Assembly (NCBI GenBank): GCA_017504785.1
Contig: JAFVQL010000070.1
Span: 1 to 34,236, forward strand
Direction of reading: 5' to 3'
Length of the DNA stretch: 34,236 bases
Source of the DNA: Clostridia bacterium
Lineage (GTDB): Bacteria > Bacillota > Clostridia > Oscillospirales > CAG-272
Numbering within the stretch: position 1 is the stretch's first letter; each line of letters starts with the position of its first letter. The notes under the pieces are model-generated. The model worked only from the letters and a program-made list of their open reading frames with translations. It was not told the DNA's origin and searched no databases. Position numbers and translations under genes: made by a program. Below, in pieces: positions 5,867 to 15,063 of this stretch.

Positions 5867-8791
5867 TTATGATTGTACTTCCCAGATCACGGCGTCGCCG
5901 TTTTCATCGTAATGCCAGAAGCGGCCCTCTTCTTCAGGCGCAAGCTCGCTGTAAAAATACACGCAGAAGTTCTCTTCGTCTTTGATGTTGAAATCGGGGT
6001 TCGACGCTCTGTCGATCTCCATTGCCGCGAAGTCTGCCGCCGTTCCCTCGTAGTAAACGTAGGAAAGTCTGGTGCACTCGGCAAAGGCCTGATAGCCGAT
6101 CTTCTTGACGGATTTCGGGATCACCACCCTCGAAAGGCTCGCGCACTTTTGGAAGGAGGTATTATCGATCACCTCGAGCTGATCGCTGAGGGTAACGCTC
6201 GTCAAGCGCTGGCAGTTCGAGAACATATATTTGCCGGTGGTCTTAACGCCCTTTCCGATCGTTACGGTTCGCAGATACTGGCAGTTCTCAAAAGCACCCG
6301 TGCCGACCATCGTTACGTTATCGGGGATCTCGAGCGCCATAATACGAGTGCCTGCAAACGCACTGTCGCCAATGGCGGTCAGCTTCGTGCCGAAAGTAAG
6401 CGCAAGCCATCTTAGGTTACAATTTGTGAACGCATTGTTTCCGATCGTTTGGAGGCTATCGGGGAGCGTAATTGAGGAGATCATCGTGCAGGACATGAAG
6501 GACTCCAGCTCGATCGCTTCGATTCCCTCGGCAAACACCACGCTCTGAAGCATCCTCGCGTAAGCAAACACATAGGATCTCACCCTTTTCACCTCTGCGG
6601 GGATCTGCAGCGCGGTGGTCTCTATGCCGTTTATATACAAGCGCGTCGCGCTGAGGAAGGGGCTTGCCGTGGCGTTCTCCAGAGTAACGCCGCACCAAGA
6701 CACGAGATCCTCGATAAAGATCGAGTAATTTTGGCAGCCGCGAAAGGCGTACTTTCCGATCGATTTAAGGCCGGCAGGAAGATGGAAGCCGACGATCGCG
6801 CTGCAGTTTTCAAACGCGGCTTCGTCAATATTTTTCAGGTTGAGCGGAAGGAAAAGATCGCCCTGCAGATTTTTGCAATCCAAAAACGCATGGTTTCCGA
6901 TAAACTCCACGCTCGCTCCGAGCGAGAGCGTCTGTGCCGCTTTGCAGCTTGAGAACGCCGCCTTCTCAATGGTTTTCACGCCGCTTCCCAGCGTGATCGT
7001 TTTTGCTCTTATGCAGTTTGCAAAGGCAGATTCACCGACCGTTTCCACATGATCGGGGATCGTGATCGCATCCAGCATCTCACAGTTATAGAAGGCAAAC
7101 GCGCCGATGCTCTTGAGGCTCTCGGGCAGCTTTACGGAAAGAAGCTGCACGCCGTTATAGAAAGCGTACGCACCGATATGCTCCACGCCCTCAGGCACCT
7201 CAAGGCTCGTGACGGACAGATCGTTGCAGGAAAGGCGCGTCGCGTAGTAAAGGGGATTCGAGGAATATGAGACAAACTCAATCTTATACCAATCGGAAAG
7301 ATCTAAAATGTCCACGCCCCAAAGCGCCTGACAGTTCAAGAACGCGGCGTTCTCTATCCTCTCAAGGTCCGATCCGAAGTAAACTCTGCGAAGAGAGGTA
7401 CAGTAGTTAAAGGCATTCGCACCGATGGTCTTTACGCCGTCACCGATGCGGATAGTATCCAAATAGTAGCAGCCGTAGAAGGCGCACTCGGGTACGGTCT
7501 CGGTGTGATAGACCGTGACCTCCTCGAGGCTCTTGGGTACGATGGTGGAGTTAGAGGAATAGCTCTTCGCGCCGAAGAGATAGCCGATGAAGGTATTTTC
7601 CGTCAAGCTGCCGCCGACGAAGGGAAGCTCCAGATGCGTAATGCCCTCACAAGCCATAAAGACGCGGTCGCCGATCGAGCGAAGGGATGCGGGAAGCTTC
7701 ACGCGGCGAAGCGACTCGAAGCCGACGAAAGCAAAATCGTTGATATGCGTCGTTCCCTCGGGGATCGAAAGCTCCGAAAGAAGCACGTCGTCAAGATACA
7801 GGTTGCCTGCGAAAAAGAGGGGGTTTGCATTCGCGGCGGGGAACGAAACGGTACACCATGAAAGAAGGTCGCTGATATGTACCTCATTCAGTGCCCCGCA
7901 GGCAGCAAACGCATTTTCGCCGACCGAGGCAAGAGAATCGCCAAGCGTGATGCTCACAAGACCGCCACAGCCGTAGAATGCCTGCTCTCCGATCGCCGTC
8001 AGCGTCTCGGGGAACTTGACGTTCACGAGAGCGTCGCAGCCGTAAAAGGCGTTCGCCGAGATCTCGGTGACCTTCGAGGGAAGGACGAGATATTCCACGA
8101 GTGCGTTGCTATGATAAAATCCGCCCGCGTACGCAAGGGGGTTGGCATCCACGTCCGCAAACGAGATCTCGCACCAGCCCGCAAGATCCGCGATCTCTAC
8201 GTGCGAAAGCGCATCACAGTCAAGGAACGCGCTGTGCGCGATCGTGCGAACGCCGCTTCCGATGTCAATGCGGATCAGCGAGGTGCAGCCCGAAAAGGCG
8301 CGGCGGCCAATGCTCGTGATATGATTGCCGAGCGCGATGCTTTTGAGCGAGGTGCAGCCCTCGAAGGTTCTTTGGCGCAAGGTCGTCAGCCCCTCGGCAA
8401 GCACGATGTTTTTCAGCGAGGTACAGCCGGAGAACGCGGCGTTACCGATCGAGGTGATGCCCGCGCCGCCCGACACGGTTTCCAGCGCCGTACAGCCCGA
8501 GAATGCATTTTCTCCCACGTACGTAACGCTATCGGGGATCGTGACCTGCCTTAGCGCCTCGCAGTCCGCAAAGGCGGAGGCGGAGATCTCCGTGACGGCA
8601 CTCTTCTGCACCGTGTCGGGAATGATCACGTTTTCAACGTCCTTCGATTTCACTCCCGTAACGGCGTAGGTTCCGTCCGCCTTCAGGGTATATTCAAGCC
8701 CTTGTGCTCCCGCGCCCTTTTCGCCGCAAGCGACGAGAAGGGTGAGCGCCAGGGCGCAAATAAGACACAAAAATAAGATGCGTTTTTTCAT
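5867..8791 (-). CDS. BspA-type leucine-rich-repeat surface lipoprotein
   Basis: A 974-residue exported lipoprotein. The signal peptide MKKRILFLCLICALALTLL ends in the lipobox LVAC, with Cys22 as lipid anchor. The rest is LRR_5/BspA repeats of about 23 residues (pattern IPxSVTxIGxxAFxxCxxL) from about 65 to 915. Four copies of a longer module, with DLxxWCxIxF...NPLxxAxxLY, interrupt the ladder near residues 196-236, 302-343, 492-530 and 688-730; the third has Tyr in place of Cys. A conserved-looking tail (FWHYDENGDAVIWEV) closes the protein. BspA-like proteins mediate surface binding in some oral and gut bacteria; the ligand here is unknown. The start at 8791 has GGAGG seven bases upstream and gives a clean signal peptide, unlike the in-frame start 42 bases earlier. 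It is a single gene with its own promoter and terminator. Confidence 0.9.
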   Translation of the reverse strand: MKKRILFLCLICALALTLLVACGEKGAGAQGLEYTLKADGTYAVTGVKSKDVENVIIPDTVQKSAVTEISASAFADCEALRQVTIPDSVTYVGENAFSGCTALETVSGGAGITSIGNAAFSGCTSLKNIVLAEGLTTLRQRTFEGCTSLKSIALGNHITSIGRRAFSGCTSLIRIDIGSGVRTIAHSAFLDCDALSHVEIADLAGWCEISFADVDANPLAYAGGFYHSNALVEYLVLPSKVTEISANAFYGCDALVNVKFPETLTAIGEQAFYGCGGLVSITLGDSLASVGENAFAACGALNEVHISDLLSWCTVSFPAANANPLFFAGNLYLDDVLLSELSIPEGTTHINDFAFVGFESLRRVKLPASLRSIGDRVFMACEGITHLELPFVGGSLTENTFIGYLFGAKSYSSNSTIVPKSLEEVTVYHTETVPECAFYGCYYLDTIRIGDGVKTIGANAFNYCTSLRRVYFGSDLERIENAAFLNCQALWGVDILDLSDWYKIEFVSYSSNPLYYATRLSCNDLSVTSLEVPEGVEHIGAYAFYNGVQLLSVKLPESLKSIGAFAFYNCEMLDAITIPDHVETVGESAFANCIRAKTITLGSGVKTIEKAAFSSCKAAQTLSLGASVEFIGNHAFLDCKNLQGDLFLPLNLKNIDEAAFENCSAIVGFHLPAGLKSIGKYAFRGCQNYSIFIEDLVSWCGVTLENATASPFLSATRLYINGIETTALQIPAEVKRVRSYVFAYARMLQSVVFAEGIEAIELESFMSCTMISSITLPDSLQTIGNNAFTNCNLRWLALTFGTKLTAIGDSAFAGTRIMALEIPDNVTMVGTGAFENCQYLRTVTIGKGVKTTGKYMFSNCQRLTSVTLSDQLEVIDNTSFQKCASLSRVVIPKSVKKIGYQAFAECTRLSYVYYEGTAADFAAMEIDRASNPDFNIKDEENFCVYFYSELAPEEEGRFWHYDENGDAVIWEVQS

Positions 8792-8845
8792 CTTTTTTCC
8801 TCCGTGATCTCTTCTTTTCGGCAAAGCCGACACTTCTTCGTAGAG

Positions 8846-8874
8846 ATTATAGCATAGATCAGGTGAAAAGTAAA
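8846..8874 (-). promoter_or_regulatory. probable promoter of the LRR lipoprotein gene
   Basis: Minus strand: -35 TTTACT (8869-8874), 17-base spacer ending in TGC, -10 TATAAT (8846-8851), an extended -10 type (TGCTATAAT). It is divergent from the alaS promoter about 100 bases away. Confidence 0.55.
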
Positions 8875-8948
8875 TATTTTTTTATCTGACAGAAAAAAAT
8901 TTACTTTTTTCTTTTTCGTTTTTTTGCGAGCAAAACGCGCGTTTGTCC

Positions 8949-8977
8949 TTGACATATGGATAGAAAAAGTGTATAAT
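8949..8977 (+). promoter_or_regulatory. consensus sigma-A promoter of alaS
   Basis: TTGACA (8949-8954), 17-base spacer, TATAAT (8972-8977): a full match to the housekeeping consensus. The predicted leader of about 58 bases is too short for a T-box, which often controls aminoacyl-tRNA synthetase genes in Firmicutes. Confidence 0.88.
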
Positions 8978-9041
8978 ACTAAATTAGGAAAATATTTTAT
9001 TTGCGCCGGGTGCATTCTTCCCCGCCGCATCGGAGGTTTTT

Positions 9042-11660
9042 ATGAAATGGACTTCGCTGAACGATTTGAGAGAAAAGTTTCTCTCGTTCTTTGAGAGCCA
9101 CGGACACGTGCGCCTCAAGAGCTTCTCGCTCATCCCCAACAACGACAAGTCACTTCTGCTCATCAACTCGGGCATGGCGCCGATGAAAAAGTTTTTCACC
9201 GGAGAACAGACCCCGCCCGGCAAGCGCGTTTGCACCTGCCAAAAATGCATCCGCACCCCCGACCTTGACCGCGTTGGACACACGGCAAGACACGGCACGT
9301 ATTTCGAGATGCTCGGCAACTTCTCCTTTGGAGATTACTTTAAGGAAGAGGCCATTCCCATGGCTTGGGAATTTTTGAACGGCGTTCTCGAGATCCCGAA
9401 GGAGCTGCTCTGGCCCTCGGTCTACGAGCAGGACGACGAGGCCTACGCCATTTGGAGAGATAAGATCGGTATTGACGAGAGCCACATCGTTCGCCTCGGC
9501 AAGGCGGATAACTTCTGGGAGCACGGCAGCGGCCCCTGCGGCCCCTGCTCCGAGATCTATTTCGACCGCGGCATCGCCTACGGCTGCGGCAGTCCCGACT
9601 GCAAGCCCGGCTGTGACTGCGACCGCTTCATGGAGATCTGGAACAACGTATTCTCCCAGTTCGATAATGACGGCAAGGGCAACTACACCGAGCTGAAGCA
9701 GAAAAACATCGACACCGGCATGGGCCTTGAGCGCCTCGCCTGCGTGATGCAGGGCGTGGACAACCTTTTCGAGGTCGATACCGTACGCAAGCTGCTTGAC
9801 ACGGTTTGCGCGATCGCGGGCAAGACCTACGGAAAGAACAGAGAAAACGATATTTCCATCCGCGTGGTGACCGACCATGTAAGAAGCGCCACCTTTATGA
9901 TCTCCGACGGCGTTATCCCCTCCAACGAGGGCAGAGGCTACGTGCTTCGCCGCATTCTGCGCCGCGCCTGCCGCCACGGCAAGCTTCTCTCGATCGAGAG
10001 AAAGTTCCTTGCGGAGCTTTGCGAGATCGTGATCGATCAGAACAAGGGCGCATATCCCGAGCTTGCCGAGAAGGCAGACTATATTTTAAAGGTCATCAAC
10101 ATGGAGGAGGACCGCTTCCGCCAGACGCTCGACGCGGGCCTTTCGATGCTCGAAAAGAGACTCTCCGAGCTTTCGGCAGAAGGCAAAACGCTGCTGGAGG
10201 GCGCGGAGGCCTTCAAGCTTTACGATACCTACGGCTTCCCCGTGGATCTGACGCGCGAGATCGCCGCCGAGGCGGGCATCGCGCTCGACGAGGAGGGCTT
10301 CACCGCGCTGATGAACGAGCAGAAGACACGCGCGCGCGCCGCAAGAGGCAACGTTTCGGGCTGGTCGAAGGAATCCCTCGGCGCACTGAAGACCCTTGAA
10401 AAGACCGAATTTCTCGGCTACGAGGCCTTCGACTGCGAGGGCAAGCTTCTTGCGATCCTCGTGGACGGCGAGAGCGTGGAAACGCTTTCCGAGGGTGAGG
10501 CGACCCTCGTATTCGACCGCACCGTATTCTACGGCGAGGGAGGCGGCCAGGTTGGTGACAAGGGCAGGATCTCTGCGGGCGACACCGCACTGACCGTCAC
10601 CGACACCAAGAAGACCGACGGCATTTATCTGCACGCCGTTACGCTTGAAAACGGCACCGTGCGCGTGGGCGATACGCTGACGCTTTCGGTTTGCAAGGCG
10701 CGGCGCGCCGCGATCGCGCGCAACCACACGGCGGCACACCTTCTTCAGAGCGCGCTTCGCACCGTGCTCGGAACGCACGTCAAGCAGGCAGGCTCGTACG
10801 TGGACGAACGCGAGATGCGCTTCGACTTCTCGCATCTTTCGGCTATGACCGCCGAGGAGATCGCCAAGGTGGAAGCCCTCGTGAACGAGGCGATTTTGGC
10901 TTCCGAGCCGGTCGTTACGACCGTTACCGATATGGAGGGCGCAAAGGCGCTTGGCGCGATCGCTCTCTTTGATGAAAAATACGGTGACACCGTCCGCGTT
11001 CTTCAGGCGGGAAGCACCAGCACCGAGCTTTGCGGCGGTACGCACGTGAAGAACACCGGTGCGATCGGTCTTTTCAAGATCACCGCAGAATCCTCGGTTG
11101 CCGCAGGCGTGCGCCGTATCACTGCCGTTACCGGCCTCGGCGTGCTTTCGCTCATGGCAAGCAAGGATGCGCTTCTTGCCGATGCGGCGAAGGAGCTGAA
11201 ATGCCCCACCGTACAGGACGTTGCCAAAAAGGCAACCGCTCTGCAGGCCGAGCTGAAGGAGACCAAGCGTGCCCTTGAATCCATGCAGGCAAAGCTTGCC
11301 AACCAGAAGCTTGAGAGCCTTCTTTCGTCCTTCGAGGACGTAAAGGGATTCCGCCTTCTCACCGCGAAGCTCGAGATGCGCCCCGATGCGGCGCGCGGTC
11401 TTTGCGACACCGTGAAGGAAAAAGAGCCGATGGGCGTTGCCGTATTCGCCACCGTGCAGGACGGAAAGCTGAACTTCGTTGCCGCGGCGGGCGCAGAGGC
11501 CGTGAAGGCGGGCGCACACGCGGGCAAGATCCTCTCCGAGATCTCCGTGATCTGCGGCGGTAAGGGCGGCGGCCGTCCCGACAATGCAATGAGCGGCGGC
11601 AAGGACCTCGATAAGATCGACGAGGCTCTCGCGGCGGTCAAGGGCATTCTCGAAAGATAA
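9042..11660 (+). CDS. alaS: alanine--tRNA ligase
   Basis: Charges tRNA-Ala with alanine in the cytoplasm and clears mischarged Ser/Gly-tRNA-Ala. At 872 residues it is full length. The class II catalytic domain occupies the first ~240 residues (MAPMKKFFTGEQTPP; HGTYFEMLGNFSFGDYFKEEA; TGMGLERL). It includes a Cys-rich insertion CGSPDCKPGCDCDRFMEIWN near 188-207 that may bind a second zinc. The editing domain has the zinc motifs HTAAH (about 562-566) and CGGTH (about 664-668). A coiled segment and the C-Ala domain with GGKGGGRPD follow at the end. GGAGG lies five bases before the ATG. The gene is monocistronic between a consensus promoter and a strong terminator. It is one of the few rightward genes here and so is head-on to the leftward fork. 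No truncation or missing residue is seen. Confidence 0.98.
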   Translation: MKWTSLNDLREKFLSFFESHGHVRLKSFSLIPNNDKSLLLINSGMAPMKKFFTGEQTPPGKRVCTCQKCIRTPDLDRVGHTARHGTYFEMLGNFSFGDYFKEEAIPMAWEFLNGVLEIPKELLWPSVYEQDDEAYAIWRDKIGIDESHIVRLGKADNFWEHGSGPCGPCSEIYFDRGIAYGCGSPDCKPGCDCDRFMEIWNNVFSQFDNDGKGNYTELKQKNIDTGMGLERLACVMQGVDNLFEVDTVRKLLDTVCAIAGKTYGKNRENDISIRVVTDHVRSATFMISDGVIPSNEGRGYVLRRILRRACRHGKLLSIERKFLAELCEIVIDQNKGAYPELAEKADYILKVINMEEDRFRQTLDAGLSMLEKRLSELSAEGKTLLEGAEAFKLYDTYGFPVDLTREIAAEAGIALDEEGFTALMNEQKTRARAARGNVSGWSKESLGALKTLEKTEFLGYEAFDCEGKLLAILVDGESVETLSEGEATLVFDRTVFYGEGGGQVGDKGRISAGDTALTVTDTKKTDGIYLHAVTLENGTVRVGDTLTLSVCKARRAAIARNHTAAHLLQSALRTVLGTHVKQAGSYVDEREMRFDFSHLSAMTAEEIAKVEALVNEAILASEPVVTTVTDMEGAKALGAIALFDEKYGDTVRVLQAGSTSTELCGGTHVKNTGAIGLFKITAESSVAAGVRRITAVTGLGVLSLMASKDALLADAAKELKCPTVQDVAKKATALQAELKETKRALESMQAKLANQKLESLLSSFEDVKGFRLLTAKLEMRPDAARGLCDTVKEKEPMGVAVFATVQDGKLNFVAAAGAEAVKAGAHAGKILSEISVICGGKGGGRPDNAMSGGKDLDKIDEALAAVKGILER

Positions 11661-11696
11661 AAGCGTTTGATCTTTCGGTAAAGATTTCAAATAAAG

Positions 11697-11740
11697 AAAG
11701 CAGAGCGAGGCTCCGAAACGGACTCGCTCTGCTTTTTGTT
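11697..11740 (+). terminator. terminator of alaS, probably bidirectional
   Basis: Arms AAAGCAGAGCGAG (11697-11709) and CTCGCTCTGCTTT (11723-11735) form a 13-bp stem followed by TTGTTTTG. The opposite strand ends in GCTTTCTTTATTT, so it could also stop transcripts from the phosphatase gene. Confidence 0.85.
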
Positions 11741-11790
11741 TTGCTCTTTTTTTGATCTTTCTTCTTCCCTTATGCTTCCCCGTTATACAA

Positions 11791-11857
11791 AAAACGGATT
11801 TTGCGGAAAACGGATTTTGCGAAAAACGGATTTTGCGAAAAACGGATTTTGCGAAAA
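11791..11857. repeat. 16-bp tandem repeat, four units
   Basis: The motif CGGATTTTGCG begins at 11795, 11811, 11827 and 11843, an exact 16-base period with A-rich linkers. It occupies most of the 314-base gap between alaS and the histidine phosphatase gene. No gene is seen in that gap. Confidence 0.9.
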
Positions 11858-11974
11858 ATGCGCGCTCGGCGCATCACGCCGATCCCCGATCGGAATACGC
11901 GCAACCGAAGAATGCATAAAAGGTGAGAATATAGAATAAATATACATTTTTCCAAGAAACGCGCGAGAAGGCGG

Positions 11975-12622
11975 TCAGTAGGGCATGACCTTCATTGTGC
12001 CGACGGATTCGAGATGCGCGTCCTCGGAATATTTCTCGAGCGTAAAAACGCCCCCCTCGCAGGTCAAAACCGAGAAGGAAGCATTCGTCATGTACGGAAG
12101 CTCCGCACCCACGCGCTCGGCGGGAATGCCCGCAATGTTCGCGCACACGGCGCGGAAGATACCTGCGTGGCCGCCGATCAGCACCGTCTGCCCCTCGTGC
12201 CTTCTTGCGATCTCGGTCAGCGCGTTTTGCACGCGCGCTGCGGCCTTTTGCACGTATTCACCCCCGGGAGGTGTGCAAATGCCGAAATTTGCGCGCCACA
12301 GCTCCCAGAAGGTGTAGGGCCAGCGGCGAACGACGTCGGCAAGATACATGCCTTCCCACCGTCCGAGATAGATCTCCTTCAAGGCATCGAGCGGCACGAC
12401 CGTAAGCCCGCGGTGCTTGGCGTGCGGCAAGACGGTGTTATACGCGCGTTGCAGAGGCGAGGAATACACGGCGTCAAAATGCGTGTCCTTCAGTCTTTCA
12501 AAGGTCGCCGCCGCCTGTCGGTAGCCAAGCTCGGAAAGATCGAGATCCGTGTGGCCGAGCATCTGCTCGTTCAGATTGCCGAGGCTCTGCCCATGGCGGA
12601 CGAGATAAAGGGTCGTTTTCAT
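11975..12622 (-). CDS. histidine phosphatase family protein (phosphoglycerate mutase-like)
   Basis: A 215-residue cytoplasmic phosphatase of the branch-1 histidine acid phosphatase superfamily. The phospho-acceptor motif LVRHGQS has His10. Arg59 in SSPLQRA, an acidic pair around LKEIYLGRWEG (Glu83/Glu90) and His152 in IGGHAG complete the catalytic pocket. The length fits broad-specificity phosphatases such as PhoE/CobC-like enzymes more than glycolytic GpmA (about 230-250 residues), so the substrate is undetermined; no cobalamin genes are nearby. The ribosome-binding site TAGGAG precedes the ATG. It is a single leftward gene with a predicted promoter about 262 bases upstream, giving an unusually long leader. 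Confidence 0.88.
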   Translation of the reverse strand: MKTTLYLVRHGQSLGNLNEQMLGHTDLDLSELGYRQAAATFERLKDTHFDAVYSSPLQRAYNTVLPHAKHRGLTVVPLDALKEIYLGRWEGMYLADVVRRWPYTFWELWRANFGICTPPGGEYVQKAAARVQNALTEIARRHEGQTVLIGGHAGIFRAVCANIAGIPAERVGAELPYMTNASFSVLTCEGGVFTLEKYSEDAHLESVGTMKVMPY

Positions 12623-12890
12623 TCTTTTCTCCTATTTTCAGTCGGTAAAATGCTGACGGGGCGCACAAAGGCGAGGCGCACATCTTCTCGATTCCGCAGT
12701 TCCGTGGTTTCTCGGATTCTCGGTTTTTTGGTTCCTCGGTTTCTCGTTTTCTTTCAAACCAAAACCCAAAAGCCTTGCCTCGGCGCGCATACGGCGCGTA
12801 CCTCGGATGCACCCTATAAAGCCATAAAAGGCCGATGTGTGACAATGAAATATGATGCTTATGATCGTAAGATCATGACGATACATGAAA

Positions 12891-12919
12891 ATTATAGCAT
12901 ACGAAAAGCTTTTTTGCAA
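12891..12919 (-). promoter_or_regulatory. probable promoter of the histidine phosphatase gene
   Basis: Minus strand: -35 TTGCAA (12914-12919), 17-base spacer ending in TGC, -10 TATAAT (12891-12896), so also an extended -10. The start site would be near 12884, leaving about 262 bases of leader that includes the inverted repeat ATGATC/GATCAT and the 9-base purine-rich repeats. Confidence 0.6.
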
Positions 12920-13058
12920 TAGAGGAAAAAAAGAAAAACCAAGAAGACACAATGAAAAAGTAAGAAAAAAACAGGGGGAAAGCAAGAAAAAATCAAGAAA
13001 AAAGTAAGGAAAAAGCAGGGCAAAAGTAAGAAAAAAATCAAGGAAAAAGCAGGAAAAA

Positions 13059-13100
13059 TCAGGGCAAAAGCAGGGAAAATCAGGGCAAAAGCAGGGAAAA
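13059..13100. repeat. 21-bp tandem repeat, two exact copies
   Basis: Positions 13059-13079 and 13080-13100 are identical 21-base units built from CAGGGCAAAAG and CAGGGAAAA. Degenerate copies extend leftward to about 13000. Confidence 0.85.
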
Positions 13101-14346
13101 AAACAAAAGGATGGAAAGCCCGAGCGCGCGACCGCACGGCTTTTTTTCGCTTCTTTTTCCCTGCCCCGCTTCGCTTCCCTTGGTTCGCATCTCGCTCTCT
13201 TTTGCTGCCTTGTTCGGTTCTGTTTATTCCCTTTCGCGGCACTCCGTTTCCTTCCTCCTTCCTCTACCCCCTTCTCCCTTTCATGTCCTCCCCTTTTTCT
13301 ATTGTTCCCTTGCCGTTTATTACATTCTTACCTTCTTTTTTTGTTTTCGTTTTTTGCCTTTCATTTTTATATTTTTCGTTATATTCCGCCCCCGCCTCTC
13401 GCCCCGATGGTTTTAAATTCCCCACATTCTTATATATTTCTGCCTTGTTTTATGAAAAGAATCCACACCAAAGCTCCCTTTTTTAAAGAAAATAGAGAAG
13501 CAATTCCCCACCAAAGAAAAAACAAGTAAAGCAAATAGGCGCGCAAAAAACTTGTGCCAGCAGGAGAAAGCCCACGTGCACAAGCAAAAGATCCGGCACA
13601 CAAAGCAAGAAACGATGCACCCCGCTCCACCGATCGGGGCAATTTTTTGCTTGCCGATCGAAACGGAAAAGGCGGTTTTCATTCGCATATTTTACGAATT
13701 TATAGAAAATCAAAAAGAAAAATAAGCCATTTTCGATTGTTTTTTACAATATTTTTGTGTCACAAAAGTATCTTTTTTGTTCTTGTTCGTATATTTTACA
13801 ACAAAAATATTCAAAAACGCAAAAAACAGGGCATAAATCACCCGAGAAAGCCTAACGAACGATGATTTTTCCATATTTTACCATTTATAAAGAAAAACAA
13901 AGAAAAAATCGGCACAAAAAGCGCGAGAAAAAGCCAATACTCCGCCTGATGCTCGGGTGGGGTTAAGTGCAAAAACAAGAAAAAAATGAGCAAAAAGCGA
14001 GCAAAAAACGTACAAAGAGAGCAAAATATAACGCAAACAGGGTAAAATCAGGGCGTAAGCAAAGGGTAAATAAAGATAGAAAAGGCATAAATAGGGTGCA
14101 AAAGCGCAAATGATCGCAAAAATACCTCAAATATAGAACCAAAAGCGCAAAAATGCCGCTCTGATCCTTGATTTTTGCTCCGTCGGCTCTCATTTTCCCC
14201 ATTTTCGCTCCTTCTTCTCGCTTTTCCGGCTACGTCTAATCCTAAATCCAAGCTCTTTTTGATTGCTTTAGACGATTTTAAAGTGTTTTTTATACCATTT
14301 TTTCATTTTTTATTGTAAATCAGGCAAAAAATCTCTGTTTTTTAAT

Positions 14347-14362
14347 TGTTTCACGTGAAACA
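14347..14362. promoter_or_regulatory. parS site 1 (ParB binding site)
   Basis: TGTTTCACGTGAAACA, a perfect 16-bp palindrome matching the bacterial chromosomal parS consensus. The palindrome extends to ATTGTTTCACGTGAAACAAT (14345-14364). It lies about 1.8 kb upstream of parA. Confidence 0.93.
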
Positions 14363-14585
14363 ATATTCATTTTTTGCTCCAAAAAAGCCCAAATCTTATC
14401 CAGCTTGGTTGATGCAGAGATAGGCAAATGGTTGATTTTTCCGCCCCAAGCGCGCAAAATACGCCACCCGCGCCTTGTTTTTTGGGTTAGTTTTATGGGT
14501 TTCTCTTGAGTTTCTCTTGGGCTTCTCGTAAGTTTCTTGTGGGTCTCTCGTGGGTTTTTGGCGTTTTTTGTGGGTTTTCACGCAT

Positions 14586-14601
14586 TGTTTCACGTGAAAC
14601 A
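14586..14601. promoter_or_regulatory. parS site 2
   Basis: TGTTTCACGTGAAACA, identical to site 1 and 239 bases away, with different flanks, so the core is conserved on its own. Confidence 0.93.
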
Positions 14602-15063
14602 TTTGAAAAAGGCGCAAAATCGTGCTTAAAAACAGCAAAAACCGCGCACAAAAGAGCGTTTTCTCTTGTTTTTGTTGTTTTTTTCTTCATCTCAACAAAG
14701 AAACGCAGTTTTAGCTCCCGGAGATCAAAAACATTATCGAAACAATACAAACGGGAACTGCAAAGGGAAACTGCAAAGAGGAGCTGCAAAAGAGAAGTAT
14801 AAAGAGGAGCTGCAAAAAGGGAAACGCAAAAGGAAGCAAAACGAGGAAGCGCAGAGGGAAGTGTGAAGAAAATGGCAAAGAGATAAGGATCGGAGAGCGC
14901 AAATAAATATGTGTTTTATAGCCAATCTACGGACTTTCCCGCTCATACCACCCCAATCAACTCTTTCCCTTCTTCTTTTCCTAAAATGCAATGCATACAC
15001 CCCATTTTTCTCTAAAAACGCGGAATTTTACAAAAAGCATGGTGTTTGAGCCGTTTTTTGATA

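Noticed and set aside
8978..9041. T-box riboswitch before alaS
   Set aside because: The leader from the consensus promoter is only about 58 bases, with no specifier stem or T-box sequence.
10086..11690. 534-codon open frame antisense to alaS
   Set aside because: It is the mirror of alaS codon bias; the frame has no family resemblance and no ribosome-binding site, while the plus strand encodes a complete synthetase.
12498..12845. 115-codon frame overlapping the phosphatase 5' end and leader
   Set aside because: It overlaps the phosphatase gene in another frame and consists largely of the translated 9-base repeats (RETEEPKN-like).
12892..13242. 116-codon hydrophobic frame that looks like a membrane protein
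   Set aside because: The Phe/Leu/Ile runs are translations of purine-rich tandem repeats (FPAFALI units), not membrane helices.
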